This document shows, piece by piece, positions 26,786-34,864 of a stretch of DNA of 64,000 bases (position 1 is its first letter; each line of letters starts with the position of its first letter). Both the position numbers and the translations under genes were made by a program. The notes under the pieces were generated by a model that did no database searches, was not told the origin of the DNA, and was given only the letters and a program-made list of their open reading frames with translations. The DNA is from an alpha proteobacterium BAL199 (GTDB lineage Bacteria; Pseudomonadota; Alphaproteobacteria; Thalassobaculales; Thalassobaculaceae). The stretch is from the NCBI GenBank assembly GCA_000171835.1, contig ABHC01000001.1, positions 372,001-436,000 of the forward strand, in the 5' to 3' direction.

Positions 26786-28318
26786 CTAGGCCGACCGCCG
26801 GGGTTCGCCAAGTCCACCCAATGGGGACGCCCCGTCACCGAATAGCATCGTGATGTTGATGCGGCGATTCGCGAAGCCCGGCTTGAAGCAGAACACGTCG
26901 GTCTCGTGGATCAGCCGGCTGTCGAACAGCACCGCCCGGTTGGCGCGATGCGGCACCCGGATCACGTCGTCGCGACGATCGCCGAGGTAGCCGTGGATGA
27001 ATTCGGCCGAGGTGGTGTTGTAGGTCCGGAAGTCCCACTCCGGCGGCGCGGCCTTGCGGTAGACCAGCAAGCCGCCGGTGTCGGGATCGAGGTTGGCGTC
27101 ATCCTCGGTGATCCAGAAGTTCATGTTGATGCGAGCGAAGTCGGCGTGCGGGTTGATGCCGACCATGGCCTGGTCGTAGCTGTACGCCCAGATCACCTTG
27201 ACCGGCAGGCCGGCCAGCACCCGCGGCATCCGTTCCTTCAGTTCCTCGGCAAGACGGACGATCAGTGGGTCGTTGAAGCCCTCTCGGAAATAGGCACCGA
27301 GATAGCCGGCACCCTTGATCTGATGCCAGAAGGTCGAGTTCCGGCAGACCCGGCGCAGAGCGGCCAGCGCATCGGGCGCCAGCACCCCGTCTATGGTCAC
27401 GGCGCGCGGGTCGCCGGCCAGGAAGGCGTCCTGCATCGCGGTCCAATCAACCGATTCGGACAGCGCTGGGCGATCGCCCCAGCCCGACGGCTCCAATCGG
27501 ACGAACCGGTTGTAACTCGCGGCGATGCGAGCGTAGCGATCCTCCGACAAGGTGAAGCTTATGGCCGAACGCTCCTCGGTCGACAGATCGTCCAGCACCG
27601 ACTGATAGGCTTCGGGTTCGCTATCGAGCGCGTCCGGCAGCAAGCCTTGGTCGCGCAGCCATAAGAACTGGTCGCGGTCGTGCTCCAGACGATGCCGACA
27701 GGTTAGAAGTGAGACGCCGCGCACCGGGTCGGGCGGCAGACCGGGGAACGGATCGCTGTCTGCCTGATTGTCCGGGCGCCCGCGCAACAGGCGCCCGTGG
27801 CGGCGGTAGACCTCCGCGGCTGCAGCCAGTTGCCCGGTTTCGACCAGCGCTACTCCGAGATTGTACCAAACATCGGGATCCACCGGCGCGAGCGTCGCGG
27901 CACGCCGCAGGGCGGCTGCGGCAAGCGTCCGGTCACCGGCGTGGCTGGAGGCAAGCCCCAGGGCCGCGTGCGGGCCATCGGCGCCGGGACTGATTGTGAC
28001 GGCTCGGCGCAGCGGATCGATGGCACTGGCGGGTCGTCCCAGGCGGGTACGTGCGGTCGCCAGGTTGACATGCAGGGCCGCTATTCTCGGAAGTTTTCGG
28101 GCAGCTTCGGCCAGCAACGGCTCGGCCCGCGCGCAATCACCGCGCTGCAGCGCGATCACGCCGAGTTGGGCGAGAGCGGCCGGCGTTCCCGGATGGGCTT
28201 CCAGGATCGAGGCATAAGCCCGCTCCGCGTCGTCCGTGCGGCCGCCGGACAGGAGCGTGGCGGCGTCGGCAAGCGCGGCGCGCAGCGCGTTCGTTTCAGC
28301 GGTCATGGTCCCGGTCAT
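26786..28318 (-). CDS. TPR protein with a C-terminal 2-oxoglutarate/Fe(II) oxygenase-like domain (510 aa)
   Basis: The N-terminal 180 residues are tetratricopeptide repeats (AALAQLGVIALQRGDCARAE, DVWYNLGVALVETGQLAAA). From about residue 310 a double-stranded beta-helix domain follows with INPHADFARINMNFWIT (His391 and Asp393), a distal His471 in SRLIHETD, and Arg485 in FANRRINIT. That is the H-x-D...H...R set of Fe(II)/2-oxoglutarate oxygenases. Such TPR-oxygenase proteins may hydroxylate proteins or glycan carriers. No signal peptide is seen. The start could be 28318 or the ATG at 28306. It is the intact copy of the fragment near 24.9 kb. Confidence 0.8.
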   Translation of the reverse strand: MTGTMTAETNALRAALADAATLLSGGRTDDAERAYASILEAHPGTPAALAQLGVIALQRGDCARAEPLLAEAARKLPRIAALHVNLATARTRLGRPASAIDPLRRAVTISPGADGPHAALGLASSHAGDRTLAAAALRRAATLAPVDPDVWYNLGVALVETGQLAAAAEVYRRHGRLLRGRPDNQADSDPFPGLPPDPVRGVSLLTCRHRLEHDRDQFLWLRDQGLLPDALDSEPEAYQSVLDDLSTEERSAISFTLSEDRYARIAASYNRFVRLEPSGWGDRPALSESVDWTAMQDAFLAGDPRAVTIDGVLAPDALAALRRVCRNSTFWHQIKGAGYLGAYFREGFNDPLIVRLAEELKERMPRVLAGLPVKVIWAYSYDQAMVGINPHADFARINMNFWITEDDANLDPDTGGLLVYRKAAPPEWDFRTYNTTSAEFIHGYLGDRRDDVIRVPHRANRAVLFDSRLIHETDVFCFKPGFANRRINITMLFGDGASPLGGLGEPRRSA

Positions 28319-28415
28319 ACCAGATCGATGGTCCTGGGATCATGTCTCAATTGCACGGCCTAAGGGAGCCCGTCCGTCGGCGAGATCCGCCCCGAATGCG
28401 GCACGTCGGGCAGGT

Positions 28416-28955
28416 TTACAGATACGGCCAGAACACCCGTGTCACTGCGATCGTCGCCAGCTCCAGATACAGGATCATCGACACCAGCATGCCGTAGCGC
28501 TGCAGGTCGCTGACCGCCTTGGATTTGCGGCGCCGGGCGGCGGTGGTGAAGCTTGACCACTTGCTGGTGATGTAGGCGATCTTGTCCTGCTCGGCGCCCT
28601 GCCACCACTGCAGGCTCAGCAGGATCAGCACCGACATGACGCTGAACAGCCAGACGAGTGCCAGCAGGAAGAAGGTCAGCTTGCTGTCGGCCCAGCGCGA
28701 GACCTGTCCGTAGGTCGTGACTGCGATCACCCCGATGGTGAAGTAAAGCACCGTTCGCCATTGCTGTTCCTTGGCGAACCGGATGTTGGCGGATGCGTCG
28801 TTGTAGACAGCGATGAACTCGGCGTGCGTCGACTCGTCGAGGTCACTCGGCGTGTTGTCGACCGGATTGAGCGGATCGTCGGTCTCGGCGTCCCGGTCAT
28901 CGCGAGGCCCGGGCTTGGCGGATCCCGGCGTCGACCTCAGCTCCCGTGCAACCAT
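28416..28955 (-). CDS. Membrane protein with three predicted spans (179 aa)
   Basis: ATG 28955 is preferred because GGAGG lies 6 bases before it; two upstream in-frame starts have none. A polar, acidic N-terminal segment of about 60 residues (AKPGPRDDRDAETDD) precedes spans at about 75-95, 100-125 and 155-175. A short basic cytoplasmic loop (TTAARRRKSKAV) lies between spans two and three. No enzyme motif is seen and I do not recognise the family. It stands alone between the TPR/2OG gene and greB, with gaps of about 95 bases on each side. Confidence 0.65.
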   Translation of the reverse strand: MVARELRSTPGSAKPGPRDDRDAETDDPLNPVDNTPSDLDESTHAEFIAVYNDASANIRFAKEQQWRTVLYFTIGVIAVTTYGQVSRWADSKLTFFLLALVWLFSVMSVLILLSLQWWQGAEQDKIAYITSKWSSFTTAARRRKSKAVSDLQRYGMLVSMILYLELATIAVTRVFWPYL

Positions 28956-29050
28956 GGCAGCCTCCATCACCGTGGGCGGTCAGTATGCGCCCACCGGAGC
29001 AATCGGCCAATGCGCGCGATTACCAGATGTCGTGCGGTTGGAACTGCAGC

Positions 29051-29608
29051 CTACTTGTCCTCGTAGGCGATGCGGACGACCTCGATGTTTTGTGGTCCGG
29101 CGGGTGTACGCAGTTCGACCACGTCACCCTCCTGGGCTTTCAGCAGCGCTCGGGCGATCGGAGCGATCCAACTGACCTCGCCGCGTTCCAAGTCGGCCTC
29201 GTCGACGCCGACGATCCGCACCGTGCGCTCATTGTCCTGCTCGTCGGCGTAGGTGACAGTGGCGCCGAAGAATACTTGGTCATGGTTCTTCTGCTGCGCC
29301 GGATCTACGACCTCGGCGATCTCCAATCGCTTCAATAGGAATCGAATCCGGCGATCGATCTCGCGCAGCCGCTTCTTGCCGTACAGGTAGTCGCCGTTCT
29401 CCGAACGGTCGCCGTTGCCGGCTGCCCACGACACCACCTCCACCACTTTCGGGCGTTCGACCCGCCGCAGCTGTCTAAGCTCGTCACGCATCGCCTGGAA
29501 GCCGCGCGGCGTGATGTAGTTCTTGGTGCCGGCGGGCAACGGCGAAGGGGCGTCGTCCTCGTCGTCCTCGACCTCGGTGTCGGTTTCCTTGGTGAACGCC
29601 TTGCTCAT
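29051..29608 (-). CDS. greB: Transcription elongation factor GreB
   Basis: GreB binds stalled RNA polymerase and stimulates cleavage of the backtracked transcript. The protein is 185 aa, with an acidic N-terminal extension of about 30 residues before NYITPRGFQAMRDELRQLRR. The coiled-coil tip carries AAGNGDRSENGDYLYGKKRLREIDRRI, with the two acidic residues that reach the active site, and the C-terminal FKBP-like domain begins around FGATVTYADEQD. The residues IDRRIRFLLKRLE mark GreB rather than GreA. The gene is divergent from pncC with a 100-base gap. Confidence 0.93.
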   Translation of the reverse strand: MSKAFTKETDTEVEDDEDDAPSPLPAGTKNYITPRGFQAMRDELRQLRRVERPKVVEVVSWAAGNGDRSENGDYLYGKKRLREIDRRIRFLLKRLEIAEVVDPAQQKNHDQVFFGATVTYADEQDNERTVRIVGVDEADLERGEVSWIAPIARALLKAQEGDVVELRTPAGPQNIEVVRIAYEDK

Positions 29609-29708
29609 CGTGCTCGTTCGTCCGGTGGGTCCAAAGATCGCGCGGGCCGGTTAGTATCGCCGAATGAGCCGCCGGGGCAAATCGGGCGGCGCGGCATGGA
29701 GACGAACG

Positions 29709-30197
29709 ATGCGGTCATTGACCAGCCTGGGCGAGACGGTGGGGGCGTTGCTGAAGGAGCGTGGGGAAACGGTGGCAGTGTCGGAATCCTCGACCGGCGG
29801 GTTGGTGTCGGCGGCTCTGCTGGCGGTCCCGGGGGCGTCGGCGTACTTCATGGGAGCGGGCGTCATCTACACCCACCCGGCGCGCAAGGCGTTGCTGGGT
29901 GTCCGGCTGGTCGACCATCCCGGTGTCCGGTCATCGTCCGAACCCTATGCAGCATTGGCCGCCGAGGCGATCCGCGCCAAGCTCGACACCACCTGGGGGT
30001 TGGCGGAGACCGGAGCGGCGGGGCCGACCGGCAACCGCTACGGCGACGCCGCCGGGCACACCTGCGTCGCAGTGGCCGGACCGGTTCAGCGCCGATTCAC
30101 GCTCGAGACCGGATCGTCCGACCGGGAGGCCAACATGTGGCGTTTCGTGGAAGCGACCCTGGCCGAACTCGAAGCGGCCCTGCGTGCGGCTGGATGA
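29709..30197 (+). CDS. pncC: Nicotinamide-nucleotide amidase, CinA C-terminal domain (PncC-like)
   Basis: I start at ATG 29709 behind GGAGA; an ATG at 29664 in the same frame is weaker. At 162 aa this is the stand-alone CinA C-terminal domain, which hydrolyses nicotinamide mononucleotide to nicotinate mononucleotide in NAD salvage. VSESSTGGLVSAALLAVPGASAYF carries the catalytic Ser and Lys region, YTHPARKALLGV follows, and AETGAAGPTGNRYGDAAGH is the second signature. The GNAT gene follows after 10 bases and is likely co-transcribed. Confidence 0.88.
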   Translation: MRSLTSLGETVGALLKERGETVAVSESSTGGLVSAALLAVPGASAYFMGAGVIYTHPARKALLGVRLVDHPGVRSSSEPYAALAAEAIRAKLDTTWGLAETGAAGPTGNRYGDAAGHTCVAVAGPVQRRFTLETGSSDREANMWRFVEATLAELEAALRAAG

Positions 30198-30207
30198 GGG
30201 TTTGCGA

Positions 30208-30855
30208 ATGGTCGAGATCCGTGGCTACCGGCCCGAAGACCTCGACGACCTCTACCGCATCGCGCTGGCTACCGGAGATGCCGGTGGCGATGCTTCGGCG
30301 CTGTACCGCGATTCCCGGCTGATCGGTCACGTCTATGCTGGGCCCTACGCCACGCTGCTCCCTGAAACGGTGCTGGTCGCCGAGGACTCCGGCGGAGTGG
30401 CGGGGTACATCCTTGGCGCGGTCGATACGCGAGCCTTCGAGATCCGGCAGGAGGCGGAATGGTGGCCGGCCCTGCGGCGGCGTTATCCAGATCCGGTCAG
30501 CGTTCCGCCGGAGTATCGCACGCCGGATCAGCAACGCTGCCACCGGATCCACCACCCGCTGGGCATGCCGGATGCGATCGTAGGCGACCACCCGTCGCAC
30601 CTGCACATCAACCTGCTGCCACGGCAGCAGCGGCGCGGCGTCGGTCGACGGTTGGTCGAACGGTGGCTGGGTTTGGCGCAAGCCATGGGATCGCACGGGG
30701 TACATCTTGGGGTAAACAGCGCCAATCGTGCGGCCGTGACGTTCTACAGGGCGAATGGGTTCCGGGAACTGGATTGCCCGGTTGCGTCGGCGCCCCTGGC
30801 GATCTGGTTCGTGATCGGTTTGAACCCAAGCGCCACATCGGACAGTGGTCGCTGA
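30208..30855 (+). CDS. GNAT-family N-acetyltransferase (215 aa)
   Basis: ATG 30208 (MVEIRGYRPEDLDDLYRIAL) is the natural start, with GAGG 11 bases before it. The fold is seen in VLVAEDSGGVAGYILGAVD (beta strand 4), HLHINLLPRQQRRGVGRRLVERWL (the acetyl-CoA loop, Q-x-x-G-x-G type) and VHLGVNSANRAAVTFYRANGFREL (motif B). The substrate is unknown; the length and a His-Pro-Leu-Gly insert around residue 115 are like the YitI/NAT8-like bacterial subgroup that acts on small amines. The gene is probably in an operon with pncC and is convergent with the diguanylate cyclase gene. Confidence 0.85.
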   Translation: MVEIRGYRPEDLDDLYRIALATGDAGGDASALYRDSRLIGHVYAGPYATLLPETVLVAEDSGGVAGYILGAVDTRAFEIRQEAEWWPALRRRYPDPVSVPPEYRTPDQQRCHRIHHPLGMPDAIVGDHPSHLHINLLPRQQRRGVGRRLVERWLGLAQAMGSHGVHLGVNSANRAAVTFYRANGFRELDCPVASAPLAIWFVIGLNPSATSDSGR

Positions 30856-30861
30856 CCGACG

Positions 30862-32148
30862 CTACTTGTCCAGTGCGTCGTTGCCGCCGAGGCTGGTGTC
30901 GCGGCCGATCACGCGGTTCCGGCCGGCGTGCTTGGCGATGTAGAGGCGCTCGTCGGTGACGGTGAACAACCGGTCGACGGTAAGGGCGTCGAGCGGACAA
31001 GTTGCAACGCCGACGCTGACGGTGATCGGCCCGCCCGGCTCCTTGGCGGTGACGAGTTCGACCGCCCGGCGCAGCCTTTCGCCAAGGACGAAGGCTGACC
31101 CGTGGGCCAGGCCGTCGCTGAGGATGACGAACTCGTCCCCTCCGTAGCGGAACAGGTGATCTTGTTTGCGAAGCGACTCGGCGATCGTCTGGGCGATCGT
31201 GCGGAGCACGTCGTCGCCCTTTGTGTGGCCGAACCGATCGTTGATGATCTTGAAGCCATCGAGATCGATGATAATCATGCTGATCGGCCTGCCTGCCTGC
31301 AGGGCGGTGTCGACGATTGCGGCCCCGCCGGCGTCCAACCGACCCCGGTCATAGGCGCCCGTCAGGATATCCCGGCCCGAGCGTGCCAGAAGGTGTTCGT
31401 ACCGTTCGCGGTATGTCAGTGCCTGGAACACGTCGGTCAGGCGCATGGGTACGGGAGCGGGTTCGGTTCGGACCTCGAACCAGCGCAGGTAGGCACCGAC
31501 CAGCAGGCTGTAGACGATGGCGGCCCCCATCTTGGCGCACCAACCTCCGAACATCACATACCAGGGCGCGCCAGAGACGTAGTGCAGGGCCAGGAAGAAT
31601 CCCGCCTGGTCGATGCTGAGGATGACCGACAGGGTAATCAGGCTGCGAACGACCGGCCAACGCTGCAGCCAGGTGCCGAGCCGCTCGTACAGCAGGATCA
31701 TCGCGATCGAATCGATGAACAGCAGCGTGGTGCCCCACACCATCAGCCACCCCATCTCGTCGACGAATTCAAAGTTCGGCAACCGCCCGGGAACCGCTGA
31801 TACCACCTCGTGATATCGCAGGATCATCACCAGGGCGACCATCAGGAAGTTGCCGATCAGCAGCCCGTAGATCGGCTGGCGGACCACCGCGGCATCCTCG
31901 CGGATGTACAGCATCAGGATGATCGCCAGCTTACCCGAGAACAGCACGGTCGAGCCTGGCGAGATGATGCCGAACGGTAACTCAATGTAGAACACGCTGG
32001 CCAGATAGGTTTCCAGGAAATGCATCACTCCGAGGGCGCACAGGAAGGCACCGAGACCGAACCGGGCACGCCCCCTGAACAATGCGGCCATGACGCCGAA
32101 ATAGACCAAGGCCTGAGCGAGCAGCAGGGCTGTATTCAGAAGAGTCAT
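30862..32148 (-). CDS. Diguanylate cyclase with a seven-span membrane domain resembling VUT transporters (428 aa)
   Basis: I use ATG 32148 (MTLLNTALLLAQALVYF), which overlaps the upstream gene's stop (ATGA); the longer frame is an artefact. The N-terminal 245 residues are about seven membrane spans. The C-terminal GGDEF domain has IIIDLDGFKIINDRFGHTKGDDVL and an intact FRYGGDEFVIL active site. RKQD stands five residues before GGDEF, the product-inhibition RxxD site. It therefore probably makes c-di-GMP and is feedback controlled. The span pattern (LMLYIREDAAVVRQPIYGLLIGN; SLITLSVILSIDQAGFF; GWCAKMGAAIVYSL) recalls YhhQ/VUT transporters, suggesting a sensor derived from a transporter. Confidence 0.9.
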   Translation of the reverse strand: MTLLNTALLLAQALVYFGVMAALFRGRARFGLGAFLCALGVMHFLETYLASVFYIELPFGIISPGSTVLFSGKLAIILMLYIREDAAVVRQPIYGLLIGNFLMVALVMILRYHEVVSAVPGRLPNFEFVDEMGWLMVWGTTLLFIDSIAMILLYERLGTWLQRWPVVRSLITLSVILSIDQAGFFLALHYVSGAPWYVMFGGWCAKMGAAIVYSLLVGAYLRWFEVRTEPAPVPMRLTDVFQALTYRERYEHLLARSGRDILTGAYDRGRLDAGGAAIVDTALQAGRPISMIIIDLDGFKIINDRFGHTKGDDVLRTIAQTIAESLRKQDHLFRYGGDEFVILSDGLAHGSAFVLGERLRRAVELVTAKEPGGPITVSVGVATCPLDALTVDRLFTVTDERLYIAKHAGRNRVIGRDTSLGGNDALDK

Positions 32149-32690
32149 GGTCGGAGTGACGCCAGTTGGTGGCGAAGGCCAGCGTCGGATGCCCCGAGAG
32201 TGATCGAAGCCTGGCAGTAACGCGCGTCGGACGGGGCTAGCGGTATCGGGCGCCGTGGCGGGATGAAATACTGATAGGTGGCCATGGCGGCCGGCGTTAA
32301 CGCTTGGCCGACCGCACAGAACGAGGCGAACACCACACCACCAAGCGCAATATAGGCTGCCGTCGGATTGGCGGCCGTCACCAGTCCTCCGGCGATCAGG
32401 TTGATCACGTTCAAGCCACCGGCGCTGATCGACAGGCCGGTGCCCGTCACGCCGCCGACGATGCATCCGAGGCTGAGGTCGTACTCCGTCACGCCGGTGT
32501 CGGTGTTCGGAGCGGCGCCTTCGGTGCGGCGGTTCGGCAGCGAGAAGTCGGGGCCATAGGACTTTGTCGGTGCGACTGTCGCTGCGGCGGCGCTTTGTGG
32601 GCGGTCACTTGCCGATGCGGAATCGGCTGGCAGGGCCGTGGCCATCAGTCCCGCCAACACCACACCCATTCGCAACGGATCCTTGCGCAT
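32145..32690 (-). CDS. Secreted or membrane-associated glycine-rich protein before the diguanylate cyclase (181 aa)
   Basis: GGAGGGCTGG precedes the ATG. A signal peptide of about 27 residues (VVLAGLMATALPADSASA) is followed by a polar linker and then a small-residue-rich hydrophobic part (LSLGCIVGGVTGTGLSISAGGLNVINLIAGGLVTAA, split into two possible spans at residues 73-125). Two or three cysteines are present (SLGC, ASFC, RYCQ). Its stop overlaps the start of the GGDEF gene, so the two are translationally coupled. It may partner the cyclase's membrane sensor. I do not recognise the family. Confidence 0.65.
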   Translation of the reverse strand: MRKDPLRMGVVLAGLMATALPADSASASDRPQSAAAATVAPTKSYGPDFSLPNRRTEGAAPNTDTGVTEYDLSLGCIVGGVTGTGLSISAGGLNVINLIAGGLVTAANPTAAYIALGGVVFASFCAVGQALTPAAMATYQYFIPPRRPIPLAPSDARYCQASITLGASDAGLRHQLASLRP

Positions 32691-32780
32691 CCAGCCCTCC
32701 GGCCGTTCCCAACAACACGGCTCCCCGACACCATGTCATTAGACGGCGCGCGCCAGATCACAAGACGATTGCTGCAGGGG

Positions 32781-32816
32781 CGGCGGCCACTTACGCGCGA
32801 TACGCGGTGGCCGCCG
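32781..32816 (-). terminator. Hairpin downstream of htpG
   Basis: A perfect 10-bp inverted repeat, CGGCGGCCAC (32781-32790) and GTGGCCGCCG (32807-32816), encloses a 16-nt loop about 14 bases after the htpG stop on the minus strand. There is no clear T tract after it. A strong stem at this place suggests a terminator or a 3' mRNA stabiliser. Confidence 0.6.
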
Positions 32817-32830
32817 GTCTCCTTATGCTT

Positions 32831-34726
32831 CTAAAGGCCCTTGGCCATAACCGCAGACAGCCGACGGGTGAACGCCTTCGTGTCGGGAATCGGCTCGCCT
32901 TCCAGAATCCGAGCTTGGTCGAGCAGCAGGTGCGCGGCATCGTTGATCGCCGGCCCCATGGCGCCCGCCTTGACGCGCTCGGCCAAGGTTCGGATCAGAT
33001 CGTGTTCCGGATTCAACTCCAGCACCCGTTTGGCTGCCTGATCGAGTTGTTTGTGCTGGCGCAGCATGCGCTCCAGGTTCATGTCCATATCGCCTTCGTC
33101 GGCGATCAGGCACACCGGGCTGTCGGCCAGACGATCTGTCGTGCGCACGTCCTTCACGAGGTCGCCTAGGGCCAGCTTCACGTTGGCGACCAAGGCCGAT
33201 ATGGCACCTTGGTCGATGTTCTTGTCAGCCTCAGCCTCTGCGGGCTTGTCAGGGTCCGCTTCAGCGGACTTGATCGATTTCAGGTCGGCACCACCACGGG
33301 TGATCGACTTCAGCGGCTTGCTGTCATAGCCGTCGTACAACATCTGGACCCAGAATTCGTCGATCGGGTCGGTCAGGTACAGAACTTCCACGCCCTTCTT
33401 GCGGAAGCCCTCCAGCTGTGGCGAGGCGGCGGCGGCCTCCTCAGTTTCTGCGGCGATGTAGTAGATCGCCTCCTGGCCTTCCTTCATGCGCCCGACATAC
33501 TCGGCCAGACCGACAATGCCCTCGCCGGTGCTCGACCGGAAGCGTGCCAGCGCCAGCAGCGCGTCACGGTGTTCCATGCCGTCGGAGTACAGGCCTTCCT
33601 TCAGCACCGCACCGAAGGCCTTCCAGAACTCGGCATACGCTTCGGGCTCTTTCTCGGCTTTCTTGGTCAGTTCACTGAGCACGCGCTTGGTGACCGCCTG
33701 ACTGACGCTGGCGACCACCGGATTCTTTTGCAACATTTCCCGGCTGACGTTCAGCGGCAGGTCCTGGCAGTCGATCACACCCTTCACGAACCGCAGCCAG
33801 GAGGGAACCAGCCCCTCGACGTTGTCGGTAATGAAGACGCGCTTCACGTAGAGCTTCACGTGATGGCGGCGTTCCGGGTTGAACAGGTCGAACGGCCGCT
33901 GGGTCGGTACGAACAGCAGGGCGTGGTACTCGATCCGGCCTTCGGCCTTCCAATGCACGGTCAGCCACGGATCGTCGAAGGCATGGCCGACGTGACGGTA
34001 GAACTCCTTGTAGTCGCTCTCCGATACCTCGGATTTGGCGCGGGTCCACAGCGCCGACGCCTTGTTCAGCGTCTCGCCAGTGTCGTCGACGGCCTCGCCC
34101 TCGACGAAGGTCACCGGGAACGGGATGTGGTCGGAGTATGTCCGTACGATCTGCTGCAGACGGCTCTTTTCCAGGAACTCGGTCGCATCGTCCTTCAGGT
34201 GGAGCGTAATGACCGTGCCGCGGCTCTCCTTCTCCGCCGGCTCGACCGTGTACTCACCGAGGCCATCGGATTTCCAGAGCCACGCTGCATCCTCGCCGGC
34301 CTTGCGGGTCAGCACCTCGACCTGGTCGGCGACCATGAATGCGGAATAGAAGCCGACGCCGAACTGTCCGATCAGGCCGACATCCTTCTTGGCGTCGCCT
34401 GTCAGTTCGTCGACGAAGGCCGACGTGCCGGAGCGCGCGATGGTGCCGAGATTTTCGTCCAACTCGGTCTCGTTCATGCCGACGCCGTTGTCGGCGATGG
34501 TCAGCGTCTTCGCATCCTTGTCGGCGGCGAGACGCACGATGAACGCCGAATCGCCGGACGTCAGGTCGGGATTCGAGATCGACAGGAATCGGAGCTTGTC
34601 GCAGGCATCGGCGGCGTTGGAGATCAGCTCGCGCAGGAACACCTCGCGCTCGCTGTAGAGCGCGTTGGCCACGATCTTGAGGAGCTTGGATACCTCGGCC
34701 TGAAAAGAGCGGGTTTCAGCGGTCAT
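32831..34726 (-). CDS. htpG: Molecular chaperone HtpG (Hsp90)
   Basis: The start is ATG 34726 (MTAETRSFQAEVSKLLKIV); a much longer open frame continues upstream, antisense to the helicase gene, and is a shadow. The 631-aa protein has the ATP-binding GHKL domain: LRELISNAADACDKLRF (Asn of the N-box, about 32-48), IADNGVGMNETEL (G1 box, about 80) and GQFGVGFYSAFMVAD (about 118). The middle domain has WLTVHWKAEGRIEYHALLFVP and the client-loop Arg of NVSREMLQKN. The C-terminal dimer domain carries the end. It is divergent from the helicase gene across 138 bases. Confidence 0.96.
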   Translation of the reverse strand: MTAETRSFQAEVSKLLKIVANALYSEREVFLRELISNAADACDKLRFLSISNPDLTSGDSAFIVRLAADKDAKTLTIADNGVGMNETELDENLGTIARSGTSAFVDELTGDAKKDVGLIGQFGVGFYSAFMVADQVEVLTRKAGEDAAWLWKSDGLGEYTVEPAEKESRGTVITLHLKDDATEFLEKSRLQQIVRTYSDHIPFPVTFVEGEAVDDTGETLNKASALWTRAKSEVSESDYKEFYRHVGHAFDDPWLTVHWKAEGRIEYHALLFVPTQRPFDLFNPERRHHVKLYVKRVFITDNVEGLVPSWLRFVKGVIDCQDLPLNVSREMLQKNPVVASVSQAVTKRVLSELTKKAEKEPEAYAEFWKAFGAVLKEGLYSDGMEHRDALLALARFRSSTGEGIVGLAEYVGRMKEGQEAIYYIAAETEEAAAASPQLEGFRKKGVEVLYLTDPIDEFWVQMLYDGYDSKPLKSITRGGADLKSIKSAEADPDKPAEAEADKNIDQGAISALVANVKLALGDLVKDVRTTDRLADSPVCLIADEGDMDMNLERMLRQHKQLDQAAKRVLELNPEHDLIRTLAERVKAGAMGPAINDAAHLLLDQARILEGEPIPDTKAFTRRLSAVMAKGL

Positions 34727-34864
34727 GGCGGATTGATTTTCGTTGTTGGTGACGGAAAAGAGCGTGGGAAATGCGTGCTCCCAGCGCAACACGGAGATAT
34801 GTATACATTCGCGCGCGGCTGCAAGCCCTTGCCAGCGAGGCGCTGAGCCGGAATCCTGACAGCA
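34727..34864. promoter_or_regulatory. Divergent htpG-helicase promoter region
   Basis: Both flanking genes read outward from this 138-base gap. The minus strand has GGCTTGCAG at about 34825-34833 and an AT-rich TATACATAT about 12 bases later. A CTTG followed by an AT-rich box recalls alphaproteobacterial RpoH promoters, which would suit htpG, but the spacing is not exact. No other motif is clear. Confidence 0.35.
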
